A stretch of DNA of 53,865 nucleotides from Lachnospiraceae bacterium (lineage in GTDB: Bacteria; Bacillota; Clostridia; Lachnospirales; Lachnospiraceae). The notes below the pieces were generated by a model, which was not told where the DNA came from, did not search any database, and worked only from the letters and a program-made list of their open reading frames with translations. How positions within the stretch are numbered: the first letter of the stretch is position 1; each line of letters begins with the position of its first letter. Shown one piece after another: positions 14,258-22,943 of this stretch. The stretch covers positions 1 through 53,865 of the forward strand of contig SVFE01000011.1 in the NCBI GenBank assembly GCA_015057055.1, in the 5' to 3' direction. A program made the position numbers and the translations under genes.

Positions 14258-16347
14258 TAGTTCTGCGCGCAATCCTTAATGGAGAAGCTCATACGGCCGA
14301 GTTTGTCCTTTCCGAGACATACAACCTTCACTTCATCGCCAAGTGTCAACACATCTTCTACGCGGTCAATTCTCTCTTTGGAAATCTTAGAAATGTGAAC
14401 CATTCCTTCTTTTCCGGGAGCAAATTCAACGAATGCACCAAATTCTTTAATGCTTACCACTTTGCCCTTGAATACCTGACCTTCTGCGAAGTCAGTTGTG
14501 ATGGTCTTAATCATTTCAATTGCCTTATCCATCATTTCTGCTTCGGTACCGCATACGCTTACTGCACCTTCATCGGTAATATCAATCTTAACACCGGTAC
14601 GTGCAATAATTTCATTGATGGTCTTACCGCGCTGTCCAACCACATCACCAATCTTTTCAGGATCAATCTTAATCTGGATAATCTTGGGTGCGTATTTGCC
14701 AACTTCTTTACGAGGCTCTGCAATCGCAGGCTTCATACAGTTTTCCATGATGAACATTCTTGCTTCACGACATCTTGCAATAGCACCTTCCACGATGGGT
14801 CTGGTAAGACCGTGAATCTTAATATCCATCTGGATTGCCGTAATACCGTCTTCGGTACCGGTTACCTTAAAGTCCATATCGCCAAAGAAGTCTTCCAAGC
14901 CCTGGATATCGGTCAAAAGAACGAAATCATCATCGGTATCGCCGGTTACCAGACCGCAGGAAATACCTGCTACCATCTTCTTGATGGGAACACCTGCCGC
15001 CATAAGGGACATACAAGAAGAACAGGTAGAAGCCATGGATGTAGAACCATTGGATTCAAAGGTTTCGGATACCGTACGGATTGCATACGGAAATTCTTCT
15101 TCGGAAGGAAGAACTGCCATAAGGGCACGTTCTGCCAAAGCACCATGTCCGATTTCTCTTCGTCCCGGTCCGCGGCTTACTTTTGTCTCACCTACAGAGT
15201 ATGCGGGGAAATTGTAATGATGCATATATCTCTTGCATTTTTCATTTTCATCCAGACCGTCAATCTTCTGCACTTCTGACAACGGTGCCAAAGTACATAC
15301 GTTACAAATCTGGGTCTGTCCACGAGTAAACATTGCAGAACCGTGAACTCTGGGAATGATATCTACTTCTGCAGCAAGCTTTCTGATCTGTGTGATTTCT
15401 CGACCATCCGGACGCTTGTGATCCTTCAAAATCATCTTTCTTACTGTCTTCTTCTGATACTGGTAAACAGCCTCACCAAGAACAGCAAGCCATTCTTCCT
15501 TATCTGCAAAAGCTTCTTCCAATTTCTCGGTTACTTTACGGATATTTTCTTCACGAACCTGCTTAACGTCGGTAAATACTGCTTCTTCCATTTCAGCGGG
15601 TGTAACGATTTCTTTCATTGCTGCAAACATTTCCTCAGGGATTGCACAGCTGGTATATTCGTGTTTGGGTTTGCCAACTTCTGCTACAATGCTGTTAATC
15701 CAAGCAATGATTTCCTGGTTGATATCATGTGCTTTGTAGATTGCTTCCAACATCTTTGCTTCCGGAACTTCGTTTGCGCCGGCTTCAATCATGATAACCT
15801 TTTCGGAAGTTGAAGCAACGGTAAGCTGCATATCGCCGTTCTTCCACTGTTCCTGATTCGGGTTAACGATAAATTCTCCGTCTGCAAGACCAATCTGTGT
15901 CGTTGCACAAGGTCCGCAGAAAGGAATATCGGAAATACAGGTTGCAATAGCAGAACCAAGCATTGCTACAAGCTCCGGACGGCATTCCGGATCCACACTC
16001 ATAACAAGGTTGTTCAAGGTTACGTCATTGCGGTAATCCTTCGGGAACAACGGACGCATGGGACGGTCAATAACACGGCTGGTAAGAATCGCATTTTCGG
16101 ATGCCTTACCTTCTCTCTTATTGAAACCTCCGGGAATTTTACCAACGGAATAAAGTTTTTCTTCGTACTCTACGGAAAGAGGGAAGAAATCGATACCGTC
16201 TCTGGGCTTTTCGGATGCCGTCGCCGTAGACAATACCGTAGTTTCGCCATAGTGCATAAATGCAGCACCATTTGCCTGTGCGGATACTCTTCCGATGTCT
16301 ACGCTGAGAGTACGGCCGCCAATTTCGATACTAAATGTCTTGTACAT
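14257..16347 (-). CDS. pnp: Polyribonucleotide nucleotidyltransferase (PNPase)
   Basis: PNPase degrades RNA 3'-5' phosphorolytically and can add tails. The 696-residue product has two RNase PH-like domains (first about 1-220, second about 310-550, with SNGSTSMASTCSS in the active region), then KH (IGDVVGQRGKTINEIIARTG) and S1 (GQVFKGKVVSIKEFGAFVEF) RNA-binding domains at the C-terminus. The ATG at 16347 is chosen because AAGGAG lies upstream and MYKTFSIEIGGR is the normal start. It follows rpsO, the usual order. The leader contains a long hairpin that begins at a predicted transcription start, suggesting autoregulation. Confidence 0.97.
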   Translation of the reverse strand: MYKTFSIEIGGRTLSVDIGRVSAQANGAAFMHYGETTVLSTATASEKPRDGIDFFPLSVEYEEKLYSVGKIPGGFNKREGKASENAILTSRVIDRPMRPLFPKDYRNDVTLNNLVMSVDPECRPELVAMLGSAIATCISDIPFCGPCATTQIGLADGEFIVNPNQEQWKNGDMQLTVASTSEKVIMIEAGANEVPEAKMLEAIYKAHDINQEIIAWINSIVAEVGKPKHEYTSCAIPEEMFAAMKEIVTPAEMEEAVFTDVKQVREENIRKVTEKLEEAFADKEEWLAVLGEAVYQYQKKTVRKMILKDHKRPDGREITQIRKLAAEVDIIPRVHGSAMFTRGQTQICNVCTLAPLSEVQKIDGLDENEKCKRYMHHYNFPAYSVGETKVSRGPGRREIGHGALAERALMAVLPSEEEFPYAIRTVSETFESNGSTSMASTCSSCMSLMAAGVPIKKMVAGISCGLVTGDTDDDFVLLTDIQGLEDFFGDMDFKVTGTEDGITAIQMDIKIHGLTRPIVEGAIARCREARMFIMENCMKPAIAEPRKEVGKYAPKIIQIKIDPEKIGDVVGQRGKTINEIIARTGVKIDITDEGAVSVCGTEAEMMDKAIEMIKTITTDFAEGQVFKGKVVSIKEFGAFVEFAPGKEGMVHISKISKERIDRVEDVLTLGDEVKVVCLGKDKLGRMSFSIKDCAQN

Positions 16348-16374
16348 AATTTTTCTCCTTATCCTTTTATTTTT

Positions 16375-16469
16375 AAGGTAGAAGATTACTCGAAAACACT
16401 GAAAAATGCATTCCGCCAAATACACCTTTCAGTGGTCTCGGCTTCTCTTCTACCTTGAAATTCATTATA
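16375..16469 (-). promoter_or_regulatory. pnp promoter -10 and long leader hairpin
   Basis: A TATAAT (16464-16469, minus strand; -35 weak) places a start near 16457. The leader then begins with AAGGTAGAAGA (pairing of 16446-16456 with 16375-16385, 11 bp perfect) and contains an inner 8-bp stem CACTGAAA / TTTCAGTG (16427-16434 with 16397-16404). The hairpin ends just before AAGGAG of pnp. In enteric bacteria, RNase III plus PNPase act on a comparable leader stem to control pnp; a similar role here is inference. Confidence 0.6.
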
Positions 16470-16480
16470 ACGTCTTTAAA

Positions 16481-16522
16481 CACAGAAAGCGGATAGCAGG
16501 GCGCAAAACCCCGCATCCGCTA
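16481..16522 (-). terminator. Hairpin after rpsO, leaky terminator
   Basis: AGCGGAT (16488-16494) and ATCCGCT (16515-16521) extend into CGGGG/CCTGC pairs. The T-tract is poor (TTTCTG), so some readthrough from rpsO into pnp is likely. Confidence 0.6.
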
Positions 16523-16529
16523 ACAAGAA

Positions 16530-16796
16530 CTATTTTCTGATTCCAAGTTTTTCAATCAGCGCACGATATCTTTCAATATCAATTTTCTTAAGGTAATCAA
16601 GAAGACCACGTCTCTTACCGATCATCTTGTACATACCTCTTCTGGAATGATGATCGTTGGGATGATCCTTAAGGTGAGCGGTAAGTTCTTCAATTCTTGC
16701 TGTGAGAATTGCAACCTGAACTTCCGGTGAACCTGTGTCGCCTTCGCATCTTGCGTAGGTCTGAATCATGTTCTGTTTCTTTTCTGCTGAAATCAT
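16530..16796 (-). CDS. rpsO: 30S ribosomal protein S15
   Basis: S15 binds the central domain of 16S rRNA. The 88-residue product has the normal length and S15 signatures, including [41 protein letters not shown] and [26 protein letters not shown] lies 7 nt before the ATG. A good promoter (16909-16937) and a leader of about 105 nt with clear stems precede it, in line with the known S15 feedback regulation on its own mRNA. It sits directly upstream of pnp as in most bacteria. Confidence 0.98.
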   Translation of the reverse strand: MISAEKKQNMIQTYARCEGDTGSPEVQVAILTARIEELTAHLKDHPNDHHSRRGMYKMIGKRRGLLDYLKKIDIERYRALIEKLGIRK

Positions 16797-16902
16797 TTTT
16801 GTTTCCTCCTAAAATTTTAGATTTGCCAAATCCAAGAATAAAGTCGGAGTCGTCTTTCTTCCTAGACTTGGTAGTTTGACTGAATCTAGTCAAATCACAC
16901 AC
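16797..16902 (-). promoter_or_regulatory. Structured rpsO leader (candidate S15 autoregulatory element)
   Basis: From the predicted start near 16902, the leader forms a 7-bp stem TTTGACT/AGTCAAA with a 6-nt loop (16875-16894) and a second helix in which CCAAG pairs with CTTGG just upstream of AGGAGG. S15 leaders are known to differ between phyla; binding here is inferred from position and structure. Confidence 0.5.
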
Positions 16903-16908
16903 TTTGCA

Positions 16909-16937
16909 AGTATAACACAGTTTTCTTCCTATGTAAA
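16909..16937 (-). promoter_or_regulatory. rpsO promoter
   Basis: On the minus strand TTTACA (16932-16937), a 17-bp spacer and TATACT (16909-16914) form a strong housekeeping promoter. Confidence 0.7.
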
Positions 16938-16980
16938 CCTTGAAAATGCATTTTTCTTTGCTTTTTCTGTACCGTTGACA

Positions 16981-18111
16981 TTAGTCGTACAATAAACTCA
17001 CGGCTACATAAGGGGTTCTGTAATACATGCTGGAAATGCGGATTCCGGTGCTGGGACTGCTGGCATGAATTACCTGACCGTTTCCGATATACATTGCCAC
17101 ATGGTTGATGACACCGCCTCTGGTGTAGAATACCAAATCACCGGGACGCACTTCCGATAAGCTGACTCTGGTTCCGCAATTGGCCTGGGCTCTGGAAGAA
17201 TGGGGTAACGTCACACCATAGCGGGCATAAATACTGAGAACAAATCCGGAACAATCCGCTCCGTTGGTCAGGCTTGTCCCGCCCCAAACATAGGGATTTC
17301 CGACAAACTGCTTTGCATATTCACAAATATCCACTCGGACATCCGATACGCCTTCACCATACAAAAGTTCCGACATGGTAATGGCCGTATCCAGTTCCTC
17401 CGCCACTTCTACATATTCTGCCGCAACGTAGGCCTCTTCTCCGTCCAAGTCAATGCAAATCCAGTCGCCCATCTCTTCCACTACCAAAAGACGCTCGCCC
17501 TCCGGCACCATGGTAATGACTTCACACTCAGTATTCGGCAAATCACGGATTTTCAAAGCATCCGTCGTTACCGTTGCAATCGGCGCAACCACCTGCGTCG
17601 CACGGGCAATTGCCGCAGGTCCGGTAAGCAAATAATCCGTACTGACATATCCATCCAGTTCACCGGAGGTAATATGCGCCCAACCGTCCTGAATTTCCAA
17701 AATCTCACAGGCCGCATTATTTGACATCTTTCCGATCAGACGTCCGTCCTCTCCAGGATAAGCACGAACATTCAAATGATTCTCCACGTTGGCGATTCCC
17801 AGATTGGAATAGCCCCAATATGTTACCGGTTCCGCACTCGGTTCCATCTCTTCCATCATTTCATCCAAGGCGATATCCGCTCCTGCCATCGCCAGCACAT
17901 CCTGACCGGCCTCGTTATCGCTAACCGCTGCGCGGGTAAGCTCCGTCACGGCCGTCGCATTTGCACTAACCGTAATATTCTCCATTAAAATCGTTTCCGG
18001 CTCCGTAACATTTTCGGCTACTGCGGGAGTTACCGCAAATGCCAGTGAACCAAAAAACAACGTCGCGGTCATTGTTACCATACTGACGTAACTGCTTAAT
18101 TTATATTTCAT
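16981..18111 (-). CDS. Secreted SH3-NlpC/P60 cell-wall endopeptidase
   Basis: The 376-residue protein has a signal peptide (MKYKLSSYVSMVTMTATLFF, cleavage near AVTPAVA-E), an acidic linker, two bacterial SH3 domains (about 100-162 with NHLNVRAYPG, and 178-235 with DALKIRDLPN) and a C-terminal NlpC/P60 peptidase domain (about 260-376). The catalytic triad is Cys287 (GADCSGF), His337 (INHVAMYIGN) and His349 (VIHASS). Such enzymes cleave the D-Glu-DAP bond of peptidoglycan stem peptides. GGAG lies 9 nt before the ATG. A sequence matching the WalR consensus lies about 100 bp upstream, fitting the regulation of such hydrolases in Bacillus. Confidence 0.93.
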   Translation of the reverse strand: MKYKLSSYVSMVTMTATLFFGSLAFAVTPAVAENVTEPETILMENITVSANATAVTELTRAAVSDNEAGQDVLAMAGADIALDEMMEEMEPSAEPVTYWGYSNLGIANVENHLNVRAYPGEDGRLIGKMSNNAACEILEIQDGWAHITSGELDGYVSTDYLLTGPAAIARATQVVAPIATVTTDALKIRDLPNTECEVITMVPEGERLLVVEEMGDWICIDLDGEEAYVAAEYVEVAEELDTAITMSELLYGEGVSDVRVDICEYAKQFVGNPYVWGGTSLTNGADCSGFVLSIYARYGVTLPHSSRAQANCGTRVSLSEVRPGDLVFYTRGGVINHVAMYIGNGQVIHASSPSTGIRISSMYYRTPYVAVSLLYD

Positions 18112-18206
18112 CGTTTTCTTCTCCAGCTTTATCTATATTTATACAACTCTATAATTCTCTCTTGTACTGTCTAATCTTTTTTCGTATGCTTTCTGCACAT
18201 GCAAAT

Positions 18207-18223
18207 TGTTACAATATTGTTAC
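18207..18223 (+). promoter_or_regulatory. WalR (YycF)-like box upstream of the NlpC/P60 gene
   Basis: TGTTAC-AATAT-TGTTAC fits the Bacillus/Staphylococcus WalR consensus TGTWAH-N5-TGTWAH exactly. It lies about 100 bp upstream of the hydrolase start, in the opposite orientation to the gene. WalR controls cell-wall hydrolases in Firmicutes. Whether this organism's WalR binds here is inference. Confidence 0.5.
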
Positions 18224-18275
18224 ATTTTTATTACGAACATATTATAACAACCAATGTTCCCATCGTCAACCAATT

Positions 18276-18306
18276 ATAAAAGGGAATGATTTCCAATCAC
18301 TCCCTC
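18276..18306 (-). terminator. Terminator after the Na/Pi cotransporter gene
   Basis: Arms GGGAATGAT (18282-18290) and ATCACTCCC (18296-18304), one wobble pair, are followed by TTTTAT on the minus strand. Confidence 0.8.
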
Positions 18307-18315
18307 TTTGTTTCC

Positions 18316-19977
18316 TTATACCTTTGCTCCGGTAGCAACGTCCGCGTTGTCCTTATGCAATATGTAGGTTGAAATATTCAATGCATGGTCCGCCACTCTT
18401 TCCAGACCGGAAATAACATCCGAAAACAGCATGCCGGCTTCCGGGGTACATTCCTGTTTCGTCAGACGGTCAATATGGTGCTGTTGCAGTTCTTTCTCCT
18501 TTTTATCCACACAGGCTTCCAATTCATATAACTCATCCATGAATTCATCCCCTTCACTGCGGAGCATAAAACGAATGGATTTTTCAATCATGACATTTAC
18601 CATGGTAAGCATATCGGCCAATTCCTTTTGTGCATCCGCACTGAAAGAAATACCCAATTCCTTACGCCGCACTGCCATGTCCGCAATATTTTCCGCATGG
18701 TCTCCGATTCTCTCAATGTCATTTGCCACATGGAACAGGGAACCGATTCCCTGCAAATCCTCAATCGGCAGGGTGGATTGGTTGATATCCACCAAGTATT
18801 TCGTAATAGAACGGTTTAAGAAATTGATATTCTGCTCCGTTTCATAAACTTCCTTAATATCCTCCTCATCCAGCGTAATCAGTGCATTCATGGCTCGATT
18901 TAAATTATCGCTGGCAAGGGAAGCCATTCTTTCAAGTTCCTTCATTCCGTCTACCACTGCAGTGGAAGGATTAAACAATACGCCGTCGCCGATGTACTGC
19001 AAACGGAAATTGTCGCGATATCCGACTTTTTCATCCTCTCCGGGCAAAATTTTATAAGTCAGTTTAACGATTCCGTTCATAAAGGGCAACAGTGCAATAA
19101 CCTGTGTTACTTTAAAAATCGTATGCGCATTTGCCACAAAACGTCCGTCATCCGCAGAAATGGAATGAATGCCGCCGGCAATCGGGTCCATAAAAAACTG
19201 TAATACCGTAAACATTATGACGGTTCCGAAAATATTAAAGAGCAAATGAATGAGTGCCGCACGCTTTGCCTCTTTCTTTCCTGCCAAGGATGCAATAAGC
19301 GCGGTTACACAAGAACCGATATTACATCCGAGAATAATGAAAAGACAAATCTCCGGATTTGGGAACAAGGATTCGTCCGCCATTTTAATCAGAATACCCA
19401 CGGTAGCAGAAGAACTCTGAATCAACGCCGTCACGGCAAAACCAATTAATACCGCAAAAAAGGGATTATTAATCTGGCTGAAGCGTTCGCGGATTTCATC
19501 GGATTCCTTCATGGTTTCCATTGCCCCGGACATCATATCAATACCGATAAACAATACACCGAAGCCGATAATAACGTCGCCGACTCTCTTCACCGTCTGG
19601 TTCTTGAAAAACAAATTAGTACACACACCGGCAAACAAAATCAACGGAGCATACGCCGCCAAATCAATGGATACCAACTGACCGGTAATGGTAGTACCGA
19701 TGTTGGAACCGAAAATAACACCGGCCGCCTGATAAAGATTCATCAAACCGGAGTTTACAAAGCTCACAACCATGGATGTACACGCAGAAGAAGACTGTAC
19801 CAAACCGGTAAATATAATTCCCACAAGAATTCCCATATACTTATTGGAAGTAAACATCTCCAACAATGAACGCAGCTTCGCACCGGCTACCTTTTCAACA
19901 CCGTCACTCATTTGGGTCATTCCCAAAAGAAACAATCCCAATCCGCCAACTAACATGGTAATTTCTGCAAAACTCAT
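18316..19977 (-). CDS. Na+/phosphate cotransporter with C-terminal PhoU-like domain
   Basis: The 553-residue protein has an N-terminal membrane part of about 300 residues with duplicated transport repeats, including the QSSSA motifs (GLVQSSSACTSMVV and ALIQSSSATVGIL) typical of type II Na/Pi transporters (NptA/YjbB). A C-terminal helical PhoU-like domain (about 340-545) has IERIGDHAENIADMA and LERVADHALNISTYI. The fused PhoU domain suggests self-regulation by phosphate state. The ATG has GAGG 9 nt upstream. It has its own terminator and is probably monocistronic. Whether it imports or exports phosphate cannot be decided from sequence. Confidence 0.92.
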   Translation of the reverse strand: MSFAEITMLVGGLGLFLLGMTQMSDGVEKVAGAKLRSLLEMFTSNKYMGILVGIIFTGLVQSSSACTSMVVSFVNSGLMNLYQAAGVIFGSNIGTTITGQLVSIDLAAYAPLILFAGVCTNLFFKNQTVKRVGDVIIGFGVLFIGIDMMSGAMETMKESDEIRERFSQINNPFFAVLIGFAVTALIQSSSATVGILIKMADESLFPNPEICLFIILGCNIGSCVTALIASLAGKKEAKRAALIHLLFNIFGTVIMFTVLQFFMDPIAGGIHSISADDGRFVANAHTIFKVTQVIALLPFMNGIVKLTYKILPGEDEKVGYRDNFRLQYIGDGVLFNPSTAVVDGMKELERMASLASDNLNRAMNALITLDEEDIKEVYETEQNINFLNRSITKYLVDINQSTLPIEDLQGIGSLFHVANDIERIGDHAENIADMAVRRKELGISFSADAQKELADMLTMVNVMIEKSIRFMLRSEGDEFMDELYELEACVDKKEKELQQHHIDRLTKQECTPEAGMLFSDVISGLERVADHALNISTYILHKDNADVATGAKV

Positions 19978-20135
19978 AATGCAAACCTCAGCTTTCGTCT
20001 GATAAGTAAAAAATTAAAATATTTTTCTATTAAAACTGGAACAAAAATAATTTTAACGGACATAATATCCCTTTACAAGTAGCCCATTTCATTTTTTCCG
20101 TTTTGATACATAAAACGACAAAAAAACCCTTTTTT

Positions 20136-21062
20136 TTATGCATTTATCCCGAAAAAATTCTTTCCACTCTCAATATCCAGCAGCATTTGCGCCTTTAAAT
20201 CCTCCAACGTAGCAAATTTCCGCTCTCCCCGCCGGAAGTCAACCAAGAGAACTTCCACTGCTGTCTCGTACAAATTTCCGGAAAAATCATAGATATAGGT
20301 TTCCGCATTTATTACATCACTGTCCTGCACCGTGGGCTTTTTTCCGATGTTGGTTATTCCGCAAAATACATCCGGTCCGATTACTATTTTGGAATAATAG
20401 ACACCATTGACCGGCAAAATCTTTTCCCTATCCGGCGTTATATTGATTGTGGGCATCCCCATTTTTCTTCCCCGATGGTCTCCGTGAACCACGGTGCCCT
20501 GAATACGGTAAAAATCCCCCAAGAAAGCCGCCGCCTTCACAACCTCTCCCTGCTCGATGAACCGACGTATCAACGTAGAACTGACTTCCACCCCGTCTTC
20601 CCTAATTTTATCAATCATCTCACAGCGATAGCCATAAGCCGCCTGCATTTTTTCAAGCAAGGCAAAATCTCCCATACCTCGCCTTCCGTAGGATAAATCC
20701 GCTCCTGCCGCAATATAGGACGCATTCATTTTCCGCACCAAAAATTCAGAAATAAATGCCTCCGGCTCAACTGCTGCGCTCTCCGTCGTCATAGGATATT
20801 CCACCAGATAATCCACGCCCAGCGATTTTAAAACCGCTCTTTTCTCTTCTTTCGTCGTCAGTTGTCTGTCATCCGCCAATCCGAAAAATACCGCGGGGGA
20901 CGGATCAAATGTCATCACCGCTGCTTTTAGCCCCAGGGCCTTTGCATCTGTTATCTTTTTTAGTAACGCCCGGTGCCCTTTATGTATGCCGTCAAACTTT
21001 CCGATGGCAACTGCCGTTTTCTCTTCTATATGAAATTCTGTCGTATTTGAAATAATCTTCAC
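20136..21062 (-). CDS. ribF: Bifunctional riboflavin kinase / FAD synthetase
   Basis: RibF makes FMN and then FAD. The 308-residue product has an N-terminal nucleotidyltransferase domain (AVAIGKFDGIHKGHRALL, and TFDPSPAVFF) and a C-terminal flavokinase domain (GTVVHGDHRGRKMGMPTINI and later GITNIGKKPTV). The start is a GTG at 21062, with GGAGT 8 nt upstream and only 4 bp past the truB stop; the frame continues upstream within truB, which I reject. It is the last gene of the nusA-infB operon. No strong terminator follows, only an A8-GGG-T7 sequence overlapping the end of the gene. Confidence 0.95.
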   Translation of the reverse strand: MKIISNTTEFHIEEKTAVAIGKFDGIHKGHRALLKKITDAKALGLKAAVMTFDPSPAVFFGLADDRQLTTKEEKRAVLKSLGVDYLVEYPMTTESAAVEPEAFISEFLVRKMNASYIAAGADLSYGRRGMGDFALLEKMQAAYGYRCEMIDKIREDGVEVSSTLIRRFIEQGEVVKAAAFLGDFYRIQGTVVHGDHRGRKMGMPTINITPDREKILPVNGVYYSKIVIGPDVFCGITNIGKKPTVQDSDVINAETYIYDFSGNLYETAVEVLLVDFRRGERKFATLEDLKAQMLLDIESGKNFFGINA

Positions 21063-21066
21063 TTTT

Positions 21067-21972
21067 TTACTCCGTAATCGGGAAAATTTTATCCGGAATC
21101 CACCTGTTTTTGGCTTCTTCAAATTCATACAAGGCAAAAAATATCCCTTCCGCATTGTAAATCCGGCGCTTTTCTTTGTCTGCACTTTGCACCGCTTCTG
21201 TAAAAGCCTCCGGCGGCAACGGATTTCCGTTATCTATTTTTACTTTCCACTCCTGCTTTACATGCAGGGGCAAATAGTCTTTCAGGGCTTCCTCCATGGG
21301 GAGAATATGCGCCTCTATGGCATTTTGCTTTACCAGTTCTTCAATCTGTGCCAGGGTAAGTGTATTTTCCAGCGAAAAATGTCCGCTTCTGGTTCGAAGC
21401 AAATACTCCATGGCACCGCCGCAACCCAATTTTTCACCAATGTCATGACAAAGCGTACGTATGTAAGTTCCCTTGCTGCAATGCACTAAAATTCGCACCT
21501 TGGGCAGAGCAATTTCTTTTACTTCAATGGAATGGATGGTAATGGGCCTGGCCTTCCGCTCCACGCTTTTTCCTTCTCGTGCAAGCTCGTATAACCTTTT
21601 CCCATCCACCTTAATCGCAGAATACATCGGCGGAATCTGCATTTGCTCTCCCACAAAACCGGCAATAACTTCTCGGACCTCTTTTTCAGAAACCCGGACC
21701 TCCCTTTCTAAGAGCACTGTGCCCGTGGTATCCTGGGTATCCGTATCGATTCCCAAAAGTAACACCGCCTCATATTCTTTTGTCTTTTCTGTCAGCATAT
21801 CGCAAAGTTTTGTCCCATTACCCAAACAAACCGGAAGCACTCCTTCCGCTGCCGGGTCGAGTGTTCCGGTATGTCCTATTTTCTTTTGCTTTAATATGCC
21901 CCGAAGTTTGGCTACCACATCAAAGGAAGTGTAGCCGGCTTCTTTATAGACATTCAGGATTCCATGAATCAT
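21067..21972 (-). CDS. truB: tRNA pseudouridine(55) synthase TruB
   Basis: TruB converts U55 of tRNA to pseudouridine. The 301-residue product has the catalytic Asp39 in KIGHTGTLDPAAEGVLPVCL, the substrate-binding YTSFDVV segment and CSKGTYIRTLCHDIGEKLGC. I chose the ATG at 21972, which has GGGAGAG 6 nt upstream and gives MIHGILNVYKEAG; an in-frame ATG overlapping the nrnA stop (TAATG) is the alternative and would add five residues. It sits between nrnA and ribF in the conserved order. Confidence 0.96.
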   Translation of the reverse strand: MIHGILNVYKEAGYTSFDVVAKLRGILKQKKIGHTGTLDPAAEGVLPVCLGNGTKLCDMLTEKTKEYEAVLLLGIDTDTQDTTGTVLLEREVRVSEKEVREVIAGFVGEQMQIPPMYSAIKVDGKRLYELAREGKSVERKARPITIHSIEVKEIALPKVRILVHCSKGTYIRTLCHDIGEKLGCGGAMEYLLRTRSGHFSLENTLTLAQIEELVKQNAIEAHILPMEEALKDYLPLHVKQEWKVKIDNGNPLPPEAFTEAVQSADKEKRRIYNAEGIFFALYEFEEAKNRWIPDKIFPITE

Positions 21973-21986
21973 GAAATTCTCTCCCA

Positions 21987-22943
21987 TTAAATCAATTGTT
22001 TTTCTATTTCTCTTAAAATCGCCTGTTTTATTTCACTAAGCTCGCCTTTCATATCCACGCCGGCCGCACGTACGTGACCGCCGCCGCCAAACACAACCGC
22101 CACCTTGGAAACATCCACATCATCGGTTGCACTGCGCATGCTGACCTTGAAAAGTCCTGGTGCTTTCTGGTAAAGGAATACGGCACAGACAACGCCCCTT
22201 GTAACTCTGAGTTGTTCTACAACACCGCTGAAATCACTCTTTTTCGCACCAAACTCATCCATAAGTGCCTGGGGTGCCTGTCCTACAATTACCTTATCCT
22301 CATAGTACAGTTCGCTGTCCAAAACAATTCTGCCCAGCAAACGGTTTTGCATAAATGTTTTTTCGTAAAATGTCTCGTCCAGCAATTTAGAAAAATCAAA
22401 TTCATATTCCAGCAACTCTGCCACCAGACGAAGGGTTTTAGCCGTTGTATTAGAGTATTTGAATACGCCCGTATCATGAGCAATTCCCATATATAACAGC
22501 GACGCGATCGTAGCATCCATGTATTCCTTCGGAATCATCTGCACCACCATTTCGCTGGTAGCGCTGGCCTCCGGTTCCACATAATTTACCATGCCGCAAC
22601 CTGATGCATTACTGATATGGTGGTCGATATTAACCGTCTTTTTTGCCGCATCAAAATAAGGCGTAGCCTTTCCCATACGGTCCGATGTTGTATCCAAAGC
22701 AATAAAGGCATCAAAGCAGGTCTCTTCGTTATAATCCGACGCAATAATGTCAGCCCCGGGAATGTGAGCAAATGCGGCTTCCGGTTCTTCCAAAAAAACC
22801 ACAATTTCCGCATCCGGCATTCTCTTTTTCAGGTAAAAATACAATGCAAGAGAAGAACCGATGCAATCACCATCCGGATTAATATGACCGCTAATCGCAA
22901 TACGATTTGCATTTTTTACTTCTGCGTAAATATCAAATGTCAT
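21987..22943 (-). CDS. nrnA: Bifunctional oligoribonuclease/PAP phosphatase NrnA
   Basis: NrnA (DHH-DHHA1) degrades nanoRNAs and dephosphorylates pAp. The 318-residue product carries the DHH motif at Asp107-His108-His109 (VNIDHHISN), metal-binding HINPDGDCIGS near the N-terminus, and the DHHA1 glycine-rich GGGGHVRAAG at the C-terminus. The ATG at 22943 overlaps the end of rbfA by 11 bp and has AAGGAAGAGG upstream, so translation is coupled. It belongs to the nusA-infB-rbfA-nrnA-truB-ribF unit. Confidence 0.95.
   Translation of the reverse strand: MTFDIYAEVKNANRIAISGHINPDGDCIGSSLALYFYLKKRMPDAEIVVFLEEPEAAFAHIPGADIIASDYNEETCFDAFIALDTTSDRMGKATPYFDAAKKTVNIDHHISNASGCGMVNYVEPEASATSEMVVQMIPKEYMDATIASLLYMGIAHDTGVFKYSNTTAKTLRLVAELLEYEFDFSKLLDETFYEKTFMQNRLLGRIVLDSELYYEDKVIVGQAPQALMDEFGAKKSDFSGVVEQLRVTRGVVCAVFLYQKAPGLFKVSMRSATDDVDVSKVAVVFGGGGHVRAAGVDMKGELSEIKQAILREIEKQLI

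Noticed and set aside
20110-20140. Terminator after ribF
   Set aside because: The only candidate is an A8-GGG-T7 sequence overlapping the end of the gene; an A-T-only stem with a 3-base loop is too weak to call.
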